From Rhizaria sp. SCN 62-66 (taxonomy: Eukaryota; Rhizaria, unplaced), in assembly GCA_001724265.1 (NCBI GenBank), contig MEDY01000235.1:1-46781 (forward strand): 46,781 nt of DNA, given 5' to 3'. The position numbers were made by a program, and so were the translations under genes. Within the stretch, counting starts at the first letter, position 1. Each line of letters starts with the position of its first letter. Of this stretch, positions 21,326 through 33,200 are shown one piece after another. The notes beneath the pieces were generated by a model that had not been told where the DNA came from, did not search any database, and saw nothing but the letters and a program-made list of their open reading frames with translations.

Positions 21326-22675
21326 CAACACGACCTACGGCAACAATAACAACAATATCTGTCTCAAGAGCAGTTGCAACTCACTCGCAACCGCAAATAC
21401 AGAAATTGCAGTGCCGAGCGATGCAGTGATGCAGTGAGCACTTGCGCAATATTTTTGCTGACATTCAGACGCATGAAGCAATTCTTACTTCTAATTTACG
21501 TAATCATTTGTCTAATACTTGCAGATATGTCACAATTATATTCATACGAACGTCACATGTTGACATTGTGCTTTCTTATAGCATGTACACCTGTACGTTT
21601 TTTCATTTTCACTGTGCTAGTCAACCGACTCAGTCTCAATACAGAACAAGGGCGTAATAAGAAATCATTGACATAGAAAGCATAGTACTGATATTCTATG
21701 TCTTCAAAGTTATTGTTTTCACATGTGATTGACGAAATTGCGCAGAAGACAACAAAACGTGGGAGTAACACCGAGTAAACTATAACAAGATTTAATGCGA
21801 TTACGTCGTGCTTCAGCAATCAAGTGTTGAACTATTGGTACTAGTTGAGCTAAAATCACGGTTTAATGAAAACATTGTAGTTTGCGCTTCGTAATATCAG
21901 CAGCGATGTAGAAGCATTTGGTACTCCTACCGCCGAGGACGAATTTCTACATATACTACTAATATAGTAGTAACAGTCATAATGCAGTCTGCGAATTTAT
22001 ACTGCGCTGTGATATCATGGTGGCTCCTGTGTCATCTTGCACGAGCCCTCTCGGTTCGGCGACCGTGATCACGGGTGACCGTGAAGCTGTGAACGCGTAC
22101 ACGCTTGAACATGGTGACTGTCCACAGCCGTCACGTCACTCAGTAGGTCAACCGCAAGGCGAGCAGTTGCGTCACTTTTGTACAAGCATGAATGTAGGAT
22201 TTTGATCGTCAGAGAGAATTTAGGTTGTTTTATTACTTTTGAATGACTTATCTTCATGTTAATTTTAATCTTTATTTTGTAGAGAGTCATTCTGTGATCC
22301 AGGGTTGGACCTACAATCCTGCATTTAGCTGTGAAGCTGGAACTGTGCTTTCCACCAATATTACATCTGCCTAATTCGACACCAAGGCGCAAGACCGTAG
22401 AGCCTGGCTCAATTCAAAGGTTTTCCACATAGACACCGCACGATGCATGCATTGGATTACGCTACCCTCGTGGATTTGATGCTTAGTGAGCTTCGAATCC
22501 ATGAGTGTCCACTCAGTGCCACCTGACTCATCATGATCACTCCTTGCTCACGACACTGTATTGCGATGAAAAGAAATTTTTACTTGCCTTACTCATTTTC
22601 CAATCCCATGTTGATACGCCTTTCTTTGGTTAGTTTTTTTCATCCGAGGCTGCGAGCTGCGCGCGTAATCATCCC
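21326..22675. other. Intergenic region between the two nucleotidyltransferases, beginning with Gln-codon remnants
   Basis: The first ~70 bases after the copy 1 TAA still read as Gln-rich codons in the same frame (CAA CAC GAC CTA CGG CAA CAA TAA CAA CAA), suggesting a longer ancestral tail. The remaining 1.28 kb is AT-rich with no coding homology. A hairpin-forming inverted repeat lies at 22467-22505. The last part holds the promoter of copy 2. Confidence 0.45.
22467..22505. repeat. Short inverted repeat (10-bp stem, 19-nt loop)
   Basis: CTCGTGGATT at 22467-22476 pairs with AATCCATGAG at 22496-22505 with one G-T wobble. It could fold as a hairpin in RNA. It is not a recognisable tRNA, although the loop side contains CTTCGAATCC, which resembles a tRNA B box. 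Function unknown; chance is possible. Confidence 0.35.
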
Positions 22676-25645
22676 ATGAGCGCCGCTTCGCACAATGGCC
22701 ACTTGTCCGCCAAGCAGCTTGCAATTGCCAACTCGAATCTGTTAACGATGATTGCAAACGTGCAGATCTCGTCTGGTACGATTACGCCGATTGATCTTGA
22801 TCCCCGGGTGCGTGACATGGTCCTAGAACTCAGCGTGGCAGACGCGGCTGAGTTGATGCCGCAGCCGTTATCGATGTCTGAGCTTTCTCGTCAGACGCAC
22901 ATCGTGATTGACTCGCAGGCTGTGTCAGACGATGTGCATCTGGGCCGCGCGCTTGCTGTGAAGCTAATCTCAGAGCAGCTACATCGGAAGTACAAGGGCG
23001 AGTACACAGCCATCGTCTTCGGCTCGACGGCCTGGGGCATCGACAACAACGGCTCCGATGTCGACGTGTCGATCGTGCGCACACAGGGCTTAGGGCCATT
23101 GGCGTATCCAGAGGCCAAGAAGGTCATCGGTAATTTTTGCCGCTCGATCAAAGACCGCCGGATTTTTGTCGAGAATGTGCTCACGCACACGCGCGTGCCT
23201 GTGTCGACGATGTACTACTACCACGGCGACACGCGCGTGCAGCTGCAGGTAAGCTCCAGCGAGGACCAAGTCAACGTCAAGACGCAGCTTATTCTGCGTC
23301 TCATGCGCGAGTACCCCTTCGCGGCCCCGCTCTTCAAGGCCATCAAGGTGTGGGCCAAGGCGCGCTCTCTCATCAACGCCCGCGAGCACTTGCTCAACTC
23401 ATTCTCACTCTTCCTGCTCGTGATTCAGTACCTCCAGCTGCGCGTCAAGAGCCCGCTCGGTATCGTTCAACCCGCTCCCTTTGCATACGCGCGCAAACAC
23501 AGCAGCGCCGGCAGCGCGCTCTCCGACGAGGAGGAGTTCGAGCTCGTCGACCTTGCGAGTCCCGCGTCGGACGAGGCCGCGGCCGCCGCCGTGGCCAAGC
23601 TGCCGCAGTACATCTTCAGCTCCGAGGCCGCAGCCGGCGCGATGCAGCGCTTCGTGAGCGGCTCGCCCGCTGTGTGCCGCGCCGTCAAGGCCGCGGTCAA
23701 GCTCGTCAGGAGCGGCCGCTCGCTTGCTGCTGCCGCGCAGGTCGCCGCGGGCAGCGACGCCCACGGCGACGCCCACGGCGACGCCGTCGTCGACGACGTC
23801 GAGGACGGGAACGAGGACGCGTACGAAGACGACGAGGACGATGATGAGGTCGCGGCTGAGCCCGAGACCGCGGACGCCGGCGACGTTGAGGACGAGGCAG
23901 AGGAAGAGGCCACCCCTGTGGACCCGGAAGACGAGGCCAAGGGTGCGATCCGCGGCGCCGCGCGTTTTACCGACGACGCCGATGTTGCTGTTGTAGCTAA
24001 GAACACGACCAACAACAAACACACCGCTGCGGAGCTGGACGCGACGTCATCGCTGCTTTCGGATGCAGCGGCATCGCTTCTCGCCGCGGAGGGTCTGCGT
24101 CCTGTGCAAAGCAGACGCGGTGGCAGCTCCATGGCGCAAACAGTGTGCGAGCACCTCGAGCGCCACCGCGTCTTCTTCGGCCCCGTCATCGGCGGCGCGC
24201 GCGCCATCGTTTCACACTCGAACGGGCACTTGTTTGACGCGCAGCCGGTCAGGCACAAGCTCGACGCCTTCAACGCTCCGCACCGCGCACCCGAGTCGGC
24301 CGCGGTCGCGCGCGCCACAGCAAACGACAGCTCTGCGACGGAGCAGCTCAGCAACCAAGAGGATGACGATAGCCTGGGCGCCCTGCTCAAGGGCTTCTTC
24401 GCGTTTTACGCGACCGCCTTTGACCCTGCTGTGCACGCCGTCTCGGTGCGCCAGGGCCACCTCGTCTGGCGCCAGCCGCTGCTCGACAACGCACACGGCT
24501 ACGCGCAGGTCCGCGTTCCTGTGCCCGATCACGGCGCCGTCGTTGAGACGATACCCTGCCGTTTCAAGGGCGTCGACTGTCGCCGCGCGGAGCTGCTCAT
24601 CGAGGACCCCCTTTGCGCGACGGATAACAGCGCGCGCTCGCTTCACGCGCACCGCTGCGCAGCCATCTGGACCGAGCTGCGGCGTGCGCACGCGCTGCTG
24701 TCGGGCTCCGGCGCCAGCTACGAGACAGTCGTCTGCGAGCCACTTAGCGAGTCGCTCACGCGGCTGGTTCAGGTTGTGCGGAGGTCTGCGGGCGCGGATC
24801 AAGCCGCACAGCATGGCGGCAGCAAGCTTGAGCATCATGGCCACTAGGATCCAGAGGACGGCGCTCCGCCTGGAGGAGCGTCGTTGCCGAACGACCAACG
24901 ACAGCTGGTGGGCTTTTTCCGGCATGCGCATGCGCTTGTAACTGCCCAGGTGAAGCTGCAGCGCGATGTCACCGTGCCCGACACGCACCAGGACCTGGTG
25001 AAGTTGCGCACAGACGAAGCATCGCGCAAGCGGGAAAAGCGCGAACAACGTGAACTTCTCAAACAACAGCGGCAGCAAAAGAAGCAGCTTGAGCAAGAGC
25101 ACCTCAATCAGCAGCGCTTGCAACAGCAGATTGAGCAAGGGGATCTTCGTCAACAGCAAGACACCGATCACCAACTCCAATTGCAGAGTCAGCAGCTGCT
25201 TCAGGTGCAGCAACGACAAAGGCAACACCAGCAACAGCATCAAGAACGTAATCAGCCGAAACAGCAACAGCAGCAACAACCCAAGCAGCAGCAACCGAAG
25301 AAGCAGCAGCCGAACCAACAGCAGCGAAACCAGCAGCAACAACAACCGAAGCAGCCGCCGCAGCAACAGCAGCAGCAGCAACAAGAGCAGCATAAAAGTC
25401 AACCAAAGAAGCAGCAACACCAGCCGCACCAGCAGCATTTGCCGAAGAAACAACAGCAACAACATCAGCAGCAGCAACAGCAGCAACATCAACATCAACA
25501 GCAGCAACATCAGACACATGCTCGGGAGCAGCCACAGCCGAAGCCGCAGAAGCCTCCACGCCGCGTGATCGAGACTAAAGCCGTGAGCCGTGAGCTCATG
25601 CAGCAGAAGGCTAGTGCGCAAGAGCAGCATTATTTGGATCTATAA
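22676..25645 (+). CDS. Cid1/TUTase-like nucleotidyltransferase, tandem copy 2, with in-frame TAG and long poly-Gln tail
   Basis: Paralogue of the upstream gene with the same domain order; 989 codons, ATG to TAA. G116-S117 and D128-x-D130 mark the nucleotidyltransferase site (FGSTAWGIDNNGSDVDVSIV). The third Asp position is again Gln (Q191). The central domain has FKAIKVWAKARSLIN and the PAP-associated part LGALLKGFFAFYATAFDP and LIEDPLCATDNSARS. An acidic Asp/Glu/Ala insert lies between them. A TAG at 24845-24847 (codon 724) interrupts the frame. Downstream, still in frame, comes QLVGFFRHAHALVTAQVKLQ...DLVKLRTDEASRKREKRE, which aligns with copy 1 sequence lying before its own TAG (GFLRHMCAFSAAIVKKQRE...DLVALRAQED). 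This shows that what follows the copy 2 TAG is protein-coding. The last ~200 residues are Gln-rich, ending SAQEQHYLDL. Confidence 0.88.
25050..25530 (+). repeat. CAG/CAA-rich poly-Gln coding tract
   Basis: Mixed CAG and CAA codons with interspersed Pro, Lys and His encode the Gln-rich tail of nucleotidyltransferase copy 2. A similar but shorter tract ends copy 1 (20880-21320). Confidence 0.8.
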
Positions 25646-26388
25646 TGCGCAAGGCGCACTGGATTTGATCATTGAACGACAGGGCCGCAAGTGCCGGTGT
25701 TAGTAGGCGAAATCTGAATGGTTTTTGGTTTATTTTTATTGGGTATAATTTGCGAACATCATGAAGCGTAACTACTTTTTATTCTCCGTAAAACGCAGGA
25801 TGAGTCCAAACAAATGTATGACCCGCGTGTGTACAAACCACGCGTTACTCTGGTAAATCCAGATAACCAAATATGTCAATCCAAGTTCAAAGTCTTGGAA
25901 AGTACAAACTTAATTTTTATTTGCCTTCAATACAGTCTTCGATGTACAGCATAATTGAGCATATTTCTTGGTCTAATGGCATATTTATTTCATATACTCC
26001 CTGATACTCTGATTCTACTTCGAACCTCCCCATATTGGAAAGTACGTACAAACTTAACGTGAAGAGCAAGTCGTAGAGTAGTGTAAATACACGTAACATA
26101 AAGAATGTCAGTTAGTCCATGCGTTGTCCTCTGCCACTCCATTCATTCAAATTCGAATGTTCACTACAATCCTCCTAGTCGTCATAAAAAAAATGCGCGA
26201 TCTTAACTATTCATCATAATCAATCCGTAAACACGTTCATCACATATAATCAACGTCAGGGTTACGCGCAAATTGTTAGCAATATCACATTGTAGTTGCG
26301 CCTACGTCGTCATCACCATAGTCACCTGCCCCGTCCCCCCCTGCCGGGGTTCTCAAAATATCACCAAGAGAGGTATGGGGCGACACTA
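25646..26388. other. AT-rich intergenic region after nucleotidyltransferase copy 2
   Basis: Contains the 3' UTR of copy 2 and AT-rich sequence leading to the truncated third copy. No supported gene or RNA was found in its 743 bp. Confidence 0.4.
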
Positions 26389-26690
26389 GTGCGCAACATG
26401 GTCTTGGAACTCAGCGTGGCAGACGCGGCTCAGCGGACGCCGCAGCCGTTGTCGCTGTCCGAACGTTCTCGTCAAGCGCAAGCTCGAATCGATTCCCACG
26501 CTGTGTCGGATGACGTGCGCACGGGACGCGCGCTTGCCGTGGAGCTTATCTCACGTCATCTAAACCATAAATCAAAGGCGAGTACTCTACCATCGTCTTC
26601 GGATCAACGGCTTGGGGCATCGACAACAACAGCTCTGACATTAATGTGTCAATTGTGCTCACCAAATGATCAGGACCGTATAAGTACACT
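26389..26690 (+). pseudogene. Truncated, frameshifted third copy of the nucleotidyltransferase
   Basis: From 26389 the frame reads VRNMVLELSVADAAQRTPQP, matching residues ~43-60 of copy 2 almost exactly. Homology continues through a match to HIVIDSQAVSDDVHLGRALA and then shifts frame near 26575. In the next frame GEYSTIVFGSTAWGIDNN and SSDINVSIVLT follow, then a TGA at about 26669. The 5' part of the gene and everything after the first catalytic motif are missing. The second catalytic Asp is changed to Asn (SDIN for SDVD). Clearly a decayed partial duplicate, younger in appearance than the flanking AT-rich DNA. Confidence 0.85.
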
Positions 26691-27204
26691 CTCTTCTGCT
26701 TCAACCTCCGTAATGTGAAAAGTAAAGCAAGAAATAGGAAATTTACGCTCCAGTTCTAAGTTCTCGTGAGCAAGTACAAACACTCGAACAATGATAAGTT
26801 GACAGAAACACAACGAGACAACACGTAAAGACATAAAAGACCTCATAGCAGTTCGTAACCGCAGTATCAGAGTGTCTTACACTCCTCGTTGGCGAAAAAA
26901 TAATAAAGAAGCTCACATCGCTTAGGTTGTCTTCATCTGTAAGTGTGACTAACATAAACATAAGATTTTCTGTGTGGTGCATTGAATCACCTCGCATTTT
27001 TACATCATCAACGTACTGACTTCAACTCATCAAATGTACGTTAAACACGAAATTGTAAGATAACTCAGTTGCGACCATCACAAGTACTATCAAACAAAAC
27101 AAAATAAGACACGGAGAAAAATAACAAAATGATTGAAACAATGTAGCGAAGAGAAGTAAGCAAGTAACTTCGTCAAATAAAATAGACACACACATGCAAA
27201 GCTC
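26691..27204. other. AT-rich intergenic region, 3' side of the GTPase-fusion gene
   Basis: Very AT-rich; no conserved coding frame. A minus-strand open frame at 26743-26997 has no recognisable homology and is not called. The part adjacent to 27205 is the 3' UTR of the large minus-strand gene. Confidence 0.4.
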
Positions 27205-30200
27205 TTAATACAACTTCATCTCATGTGGGTTAAACGCAAGATCGACATCAATGCCTTGCCTGCGCTGCACGCCGCTGTACCGCGCGCACCACGGGCAGCA
27301 CGGCAGCTCGGCCACCTCCTTCGTGAAACGCTCCGGCTCCGTCACGGCCATGGCGATAACGGCGTCGACAGTGGTTTTCTTGGCCTCGGCCAAACGTACC
27401 ACGCGCTCCTCCTCGGCGGCCTGCGCACGCTCGACGCGGGCCACGTACAGCGCGTCCGCGCGCGCAAGAGCGACACGACCAACATGCGTAGACTGCAGCA
27501 GCGCCTCGACGCCGTGATGCTCATGCGTCGCGAACAGGCCGGCCAGTCCCAGCTCGCGCGCGGACTGCAGCGCGGCGGCGTCGACCGCGGCGTCGTCCTC
27601 GTCGTACCAGTCGTCGCCGCTGTCGTTCTCGCTGTCGCTGCCGCTGCTCGAGCTGCCCGGATCGCCATCGCCGTCGTTGTCTTCCGTGCCGCTCGCCACC
27701 GCAGACGCCACCGCGAACGGGGACGCCAACGCAGCAGCGGATGCCGACGCAGACGCAAAGGCAGACGCAGCGCCAGAGCCGGCGTCGCCGGACGTCTTCC
27801 CGCCTGAGGTACCATCGGCACTTACGGCAGCGTGGTCGCTGTGATCCTCGGCGTCCTCGTCGTCGCCCTCTGGGATCGCGTGCGCGACGGCGTTGCTGCC
27901 GCCCGCGGTGCGGTATACGCTCTGCTTGCGCGCCAGCGCCAGCGGGCCCGCGCCTGCGCCTGCGCCGGCCTCGCCCGCGGCGGTCGCGGGGGACGCGGCG
28001 GCGACGCCGGAGAGGTCGACGTGCGGGAGGTCCGAGTGCTCCGCGTGCAGCGGCAGCAGCCCGCGCACGACCATGGAGCGCACGTTACTCTGGTGCACCC
28101 CCGCGACCTCGGCGGCGTCCACGCGGCGGCGCGGCGACAGCGGCGAGAGCGGTGAGAGCACGCCTTCCGCGCCACCAGCGCCGATGCCCGCGTTCACGCT
28201 CAGCGCCAGGCCCAGCGGCGGCGCGCCGCTCGCACTGAGAGTGGCGTTCGCGCCGGGCGTGCCGCTGGACGCGGCGAAAAACGCGCTGCGGCCGGCGCCT
28301 GCAGCGGCGCCGGGGACGGCAGAGTCCGCGCCCGTCGCACGCGGCGGCAGCAGCGAGACGGAGGAGAGCGTGAGCGCGCGATGGAAAGATGGCGCGGACG
28401 CAGACGGCACAAGACCGCTGCCGCCACCAGACACACGCAGGCCCTTGGCCGTGGCAGTGGAGCCTGTCGCCGCATCAACGCCGTCGCCGAGTGTCACAGC
28501 TGCGGTGGCAGCGGCATCGCCGTAGGTTTCGGCGTCAGCATCAGCGTCTGCGATCAGGTCGCCGTCACCGTGCCCACCGGCCGTGAAGGGCGCAATGCTG
28601 ATCGTGTTGTGGCGCTGCATCAGGTCCCTGACCGCGCCGCGGTCGCGGCTGCGCAGACGCGACTTGCGCGACGAGCCGTGCTGCTCCTGGCGGCGCTTTT
28701 GGTGCATCGCGGAGAACTCGGCCATGTGCAGGTCGACGACGCGGCCGAGGTCCTTAAGCTCGTTCGCCAAGTCGTCAAGCATGTTGCTCTTGCCGGTCAC
28801 GCCCGCGGGCACGCCGCCCGCCTCCGCGGGTGAGGCTCCCGTTGCGGCCACACAGGCAGGATCGGTAGACGGCAGTGCGGGCGTAGCGTCAGGGGGAGAG
28901 CCGGGCGAGGTCGCGGGCGCTGGTGAGGCCGCGCCTGCAGAACTCGCGGCGATGGTGCCAGCGGGCGCGACGGGCACAGCGGTGACCGCCGCCGTAGCGG
29001 GTGCGTAGCCGAGGCGTGCGGCGGCGTTGTCAAGGCGCGCGATGGCGTCCGCAGTGGAAACAAAGCCGCCGCGCTCGTCGTCGCCGGAGTAGAGCGCGGC
29101 CGCCAGCAGCGCACGCTTGTGCTGCGCCTTGCGGGTACGTTCCTTGTGCAGCAGCGTGAGCACAAAGACAGTGTACGCGATAAGAATCACGACGATTACC
29201 CCAAAGCCGGTAAAGAACATCGCATTCCACTGGTTGATCTCGGCGTACGAGTCGTCCGTGCCCTCTTGATGCGCGCCCTGGTTAGCGAACGCAAGCACCG
29301 TCAGCGCGGACCAGGAGCCGAGCGTAAAGGTGATGATCTTGACCGCGTCCACGACGGGCTCCGAAGACGGCATGAATTCCTGCGACACAGTCTGTGAGCG
29401 CTGCGGCGAGAGCAGCGCCTGGTGCGGCGCGCTCGAGTGCGCGGGCACCGACGGCGGCACCGACAGGTTGAGGTTCAGCGCGGAGCCCGCGGAAGGGTAG
29501 TACATCAGGCCCCCGCCCGCGACGGCCGGTGACGACGGGGCCGCGGGCGTCGGCGGCGCGGGCAGCGGGCCCGTGCACGGCGACAGACGCCCGCCTGTCC
29601 CGCTGCCGGCAGTGGCGGTGGGAGCAAAAGCGTTCGCGGTCGTAGTGGCGCCAGCGGGCGTGCGGGCGGGCGCGCGCGGCGGCAGGCCCTGTCCGCGCGC
29701 GCTAAGCGGCAGCGCGGCGTCGGGGCCGGCGTGCACGGCGGAGCCCGGGGCCGGGATGGGCTTGGGGCTGGCGAGGCTGATCGAGGTCGCGCCCGTCGAC
29801 GGCGAGAGGGGGAAGTACGGCCGCTGCGCGCTGCCGGGCGTGCGCGCCGTCGCAGTCGCGGAAACGTTCGGAGCGGGAGCGCGCGGCAGGGGCGCCATCT
29901 CGACATCACCGGCGCGCTTGGCCGGGCCGCGGCGCTGCGTCTGCTGCGGCTGCATCTGCTGCTGCTGTTGCTGCTGCTGGAGCTGCGCGTACGTGAGGAT
30001 CGCCGGCCGCTGCTGCTGCTGCGACGGCGCAGAACGGCGGCGGCCCGGGCCGGAGACAGCGGTCGATGAACCGGGCCCACCGGGCGCGACGAAGTTCGCG
30101 TCCGACTGCGCAGCGCCGTCGTGTTTGCGGCGCGTGAGCAGACGCGGCGAGAGCACCCAGACGAGCGTGAGAATGCACAGCGCGAGCGAGAAAACGAGGA

Positions 30201-33200
30201 TCCACGCCGCGCCGCCGTGCGCGTTGCCGCGGAGCAGCGCGACGTAGCCCGCGACGCAAAGCCCGCGCACTGCCGAGACCATCATGGCGTACTTGTGGTG
30301 CGTCGTCAGGCCGCTGATCTGCGGAGCGTTGAGGTGCCACAGCCGCCGCGAGGTCTCCACCCACAGCGAGAAGGCCGCCTCGGACGACAGCGGCGCCGCC
30401 GCGGCGGAGACCAGCTTGCCACCCGCCGCGCTGACCGCGCGGCCGTTGCTGCTGAGGGCGGCGTCCGGGGAGCTGGCGCCATCGGAGAGTGAATCGCCCG
30501 TAAGCGCCTGGAGGTAGGACCGCAGCAGGGCCTTGCGGCGCGCGATCTGGACTTCGATGCGTAGCAGTGCGCCGGCGAGCGCAATGTTGGGGTGCAGCAG
30601 CGTGGTGATGATGAGGAAGTACACAGCCGAGGCAAGCATGACAACCGAGAGCGCGCGGTATGCCTCGCTGCCCGCAGGCCAGCATACTGCCGAGAACTGC
30701 ACGTTGGCGCCGAGCCAGGTGCACGAGATGGGATGCAGCAGGTGCCAGAGCACGAGCATGGGCAGCGTGTCGCAGATAAAGCCAGCGACGCGGCGAACCA
30801 AGGGCGAGACGATGTCGACGCGCAGGTGGCCGTGGCCGAAGAGCAGCGAGCCCGTGAGCGACATGAACAGGTACTGCTGCGCCAGGATAGGCCGCTGGCG
30901 CCGGTGCCGCAGCACCAGCCACGCGCGCACATCGAGCAGCAGCTGCAGCGCCAGCGTAGCAAGGAGCAGTGCGACGAGCCCGAGCGAAACCCAAGCCATG
31001 ACAGGCGCGTTGGTCAGCGAGTCGACGTTGCCGACCGCGTCGCGCGTGACGCCGTAGCTGTCACCGTCGGGCGCGTACGTCAGGAACACGGCGTTGTGCA
31101 GCGCGCGCGCCCACGTGGGCGGCAGCGAGCCGCGCAACGTGCCGTGCGTGCGGTTCGAGTCATCTGAGTAGAACGAGAAGGTCGCCGTGGCCCACAGCAG
31201 CAGCTCGTAGCATAGGCAGAGCACGACCCACGCGCCGGGCCCCGTGGCGGACCCGGGCCACGCGGAGCAGCGCGAGGGCCGCACGAGGTTGCCGTGCTCA
31301 TCCACATCGCGCACGTCCTGTTTCTCGGGGATCTCAAGCCCCTGAGCCGCGGCCTCGAACCGCGCGTCTGCGACCCGCAGCTGCCGCGTCGAGTAGCAGC
31401 ATCGCCAGCCCCATCGCCACGCCGTGGCAGCAAATAGCGCCTCGTCGCGGCCCTCTCCGCCGCCGCCCGCGGCGCCGGGGTGCGCGGAGGCCGAGGAGCC
31501 CGGCAGCGCAAGCGGCACGCCCGCGGCGCGCGCGGCAGCCGCCAGTGTGTCGACGTCCTTGCCCGTCCCGACCACGCCCAGCGGCAGCATCGGCAGCGCT
31601 GAGTACGAGGTTTCGCGGCCCGCGCCGGGCACCGCGCTCACCGCGCCCGCGCCCACGGCCACGGCCACGGGGCCCGCGCCCGCGGAGCCGGCGCCCCGCG
31701 AGGAGCCCGCGGCCACGGCGGCCGCGGCCGCGGCGGCGATAGGGTCCGTGTAGACGCTCTGCGGGGCCGCGCTCGCAATGGCGGCGGCGGCAGCAGCCGA
31801 GTTGGCCGCGTTGGCGTCTGCCGCGCTCGTGCTAGCCGCGTGTTGATGATGGTGGCCGAGGTAGGGCGGTGTGGGCTGCCGCGACGCTGCACCCGAGTTA
31901 GAGCCCGCGCCGACCCCAGCCGCGGCGGAGCCAGCGGCGCTGCCGGCGCTGGCCGAGCTGCCGTAGCTGCGCCGCTTGGGGCCGAGCCCGCCAGCGCCAG
32001 CACCGGAGCCACCAGGGCCGTTCACAGCGCCGCCAGCGACGGAGACGGCGTCGGCCGAGATCGCATTGGCCGCAGCGCTGTTGCCGGCGCCGGGGACCGC
32101 CGCGGCAAACGCAAGGTTCTCGACGGCAATGTCGTATGTCGTCGCGCGGTACGACTGGCCGTAGGTCGGGATGGCGAAGTCAAGCCGCCCCTGCACACCT
32201 GGCCCTGCGCCGATGCCGCCGCCGCCGCCGTGGGGCGCTGTGGAGTAAGACAGCGAGCGCGACTGCGGGATCGGGCCCGCGCCGGCGCCGGGCGCGTGCG
32301 CAGGCGCCGGCGCCGCGAGGAACGACGACTGCGGCGCACTGGCGCCGGCGCCGGCGCCCGTCGCGGCGGCGAAGGCACTCGCAGTGCCGGTGCCCGCAGG
32401 GTAGGGCAGCGCGAAGTGCTGCTGGCGCAGATGCGCGACGCCGTCACCGGAAAAGCCCAGCGCGGCCGACGCCGCCGCGGCCTCGATGTCTGCGCGCGAC
32501 CGCAGGCCCACCGCGCCCCCTCCGGCAGTAGCGCCCGCAACGGGGTTGTAGCTGGCGTTCGGGCCTAGCTGGTCGGCGAGCTTGACGCGCGCGGCGGCCG
32601 GGAGCGCAGCCGCAGAGCCGCCGGTGACGAGCGCGTCCGTATACGACGGTTGCCTGCCGCCGTTGGCTCCCGTCGCAGCGCCCGCCATGGAGGAGGCCGA
32701 GACCGCGGGGCTGTTGGCCGCGCTGGCCGAGGCGGCGGCGGGCGGCACAAGAGCGAAAGCCGCCATGAGCGACAGCTGCGGCTGCTGCGGCAGCAGCGCG
32801 CCGTGCCGCGGCGACTCGTCGTGCACCGCGCCACCGCCGGCTCCGCGCGAGAGCGCGGCCGCGGCCGCGGCGGCGGCGGCGGAGCCCGGCGGGAGGCTGG
32901 AGCTGGAGCCGGCGCGCGTGCCCGGCGCGGTGCCGCCGTTGCGCGCGGCCTTGGCGGCGAGCACCGCAGCCGCGTACGCCTCCTGCTCCTCCAGCGCCAG
33001 CGTGCGGTTCAGCCCCGCGCGCGGCGCCGCGGGCCCGCGCAAGCGCGAGCCGGACACGAGTGAGCCGCCGCCCGAGAGGCCCACGCCGCTGAGGGCCGGG
33101 GACAGCGCCGCCCTGCCGGGGCCCGCGACGCCGCCCACGGCGCTGCTGTTGCTGCCGCCGGCGCCGGTCGTCGCGGGCGCGATTGTGATGGTCAGCGCGC

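Noticed and set aside
22380-22510. Possible tRNA gene suggested by a B-box-like CTTCGAATCC
   Set aside because: No cloverleaf, acceptor stem or A box at the right distance could be formed.
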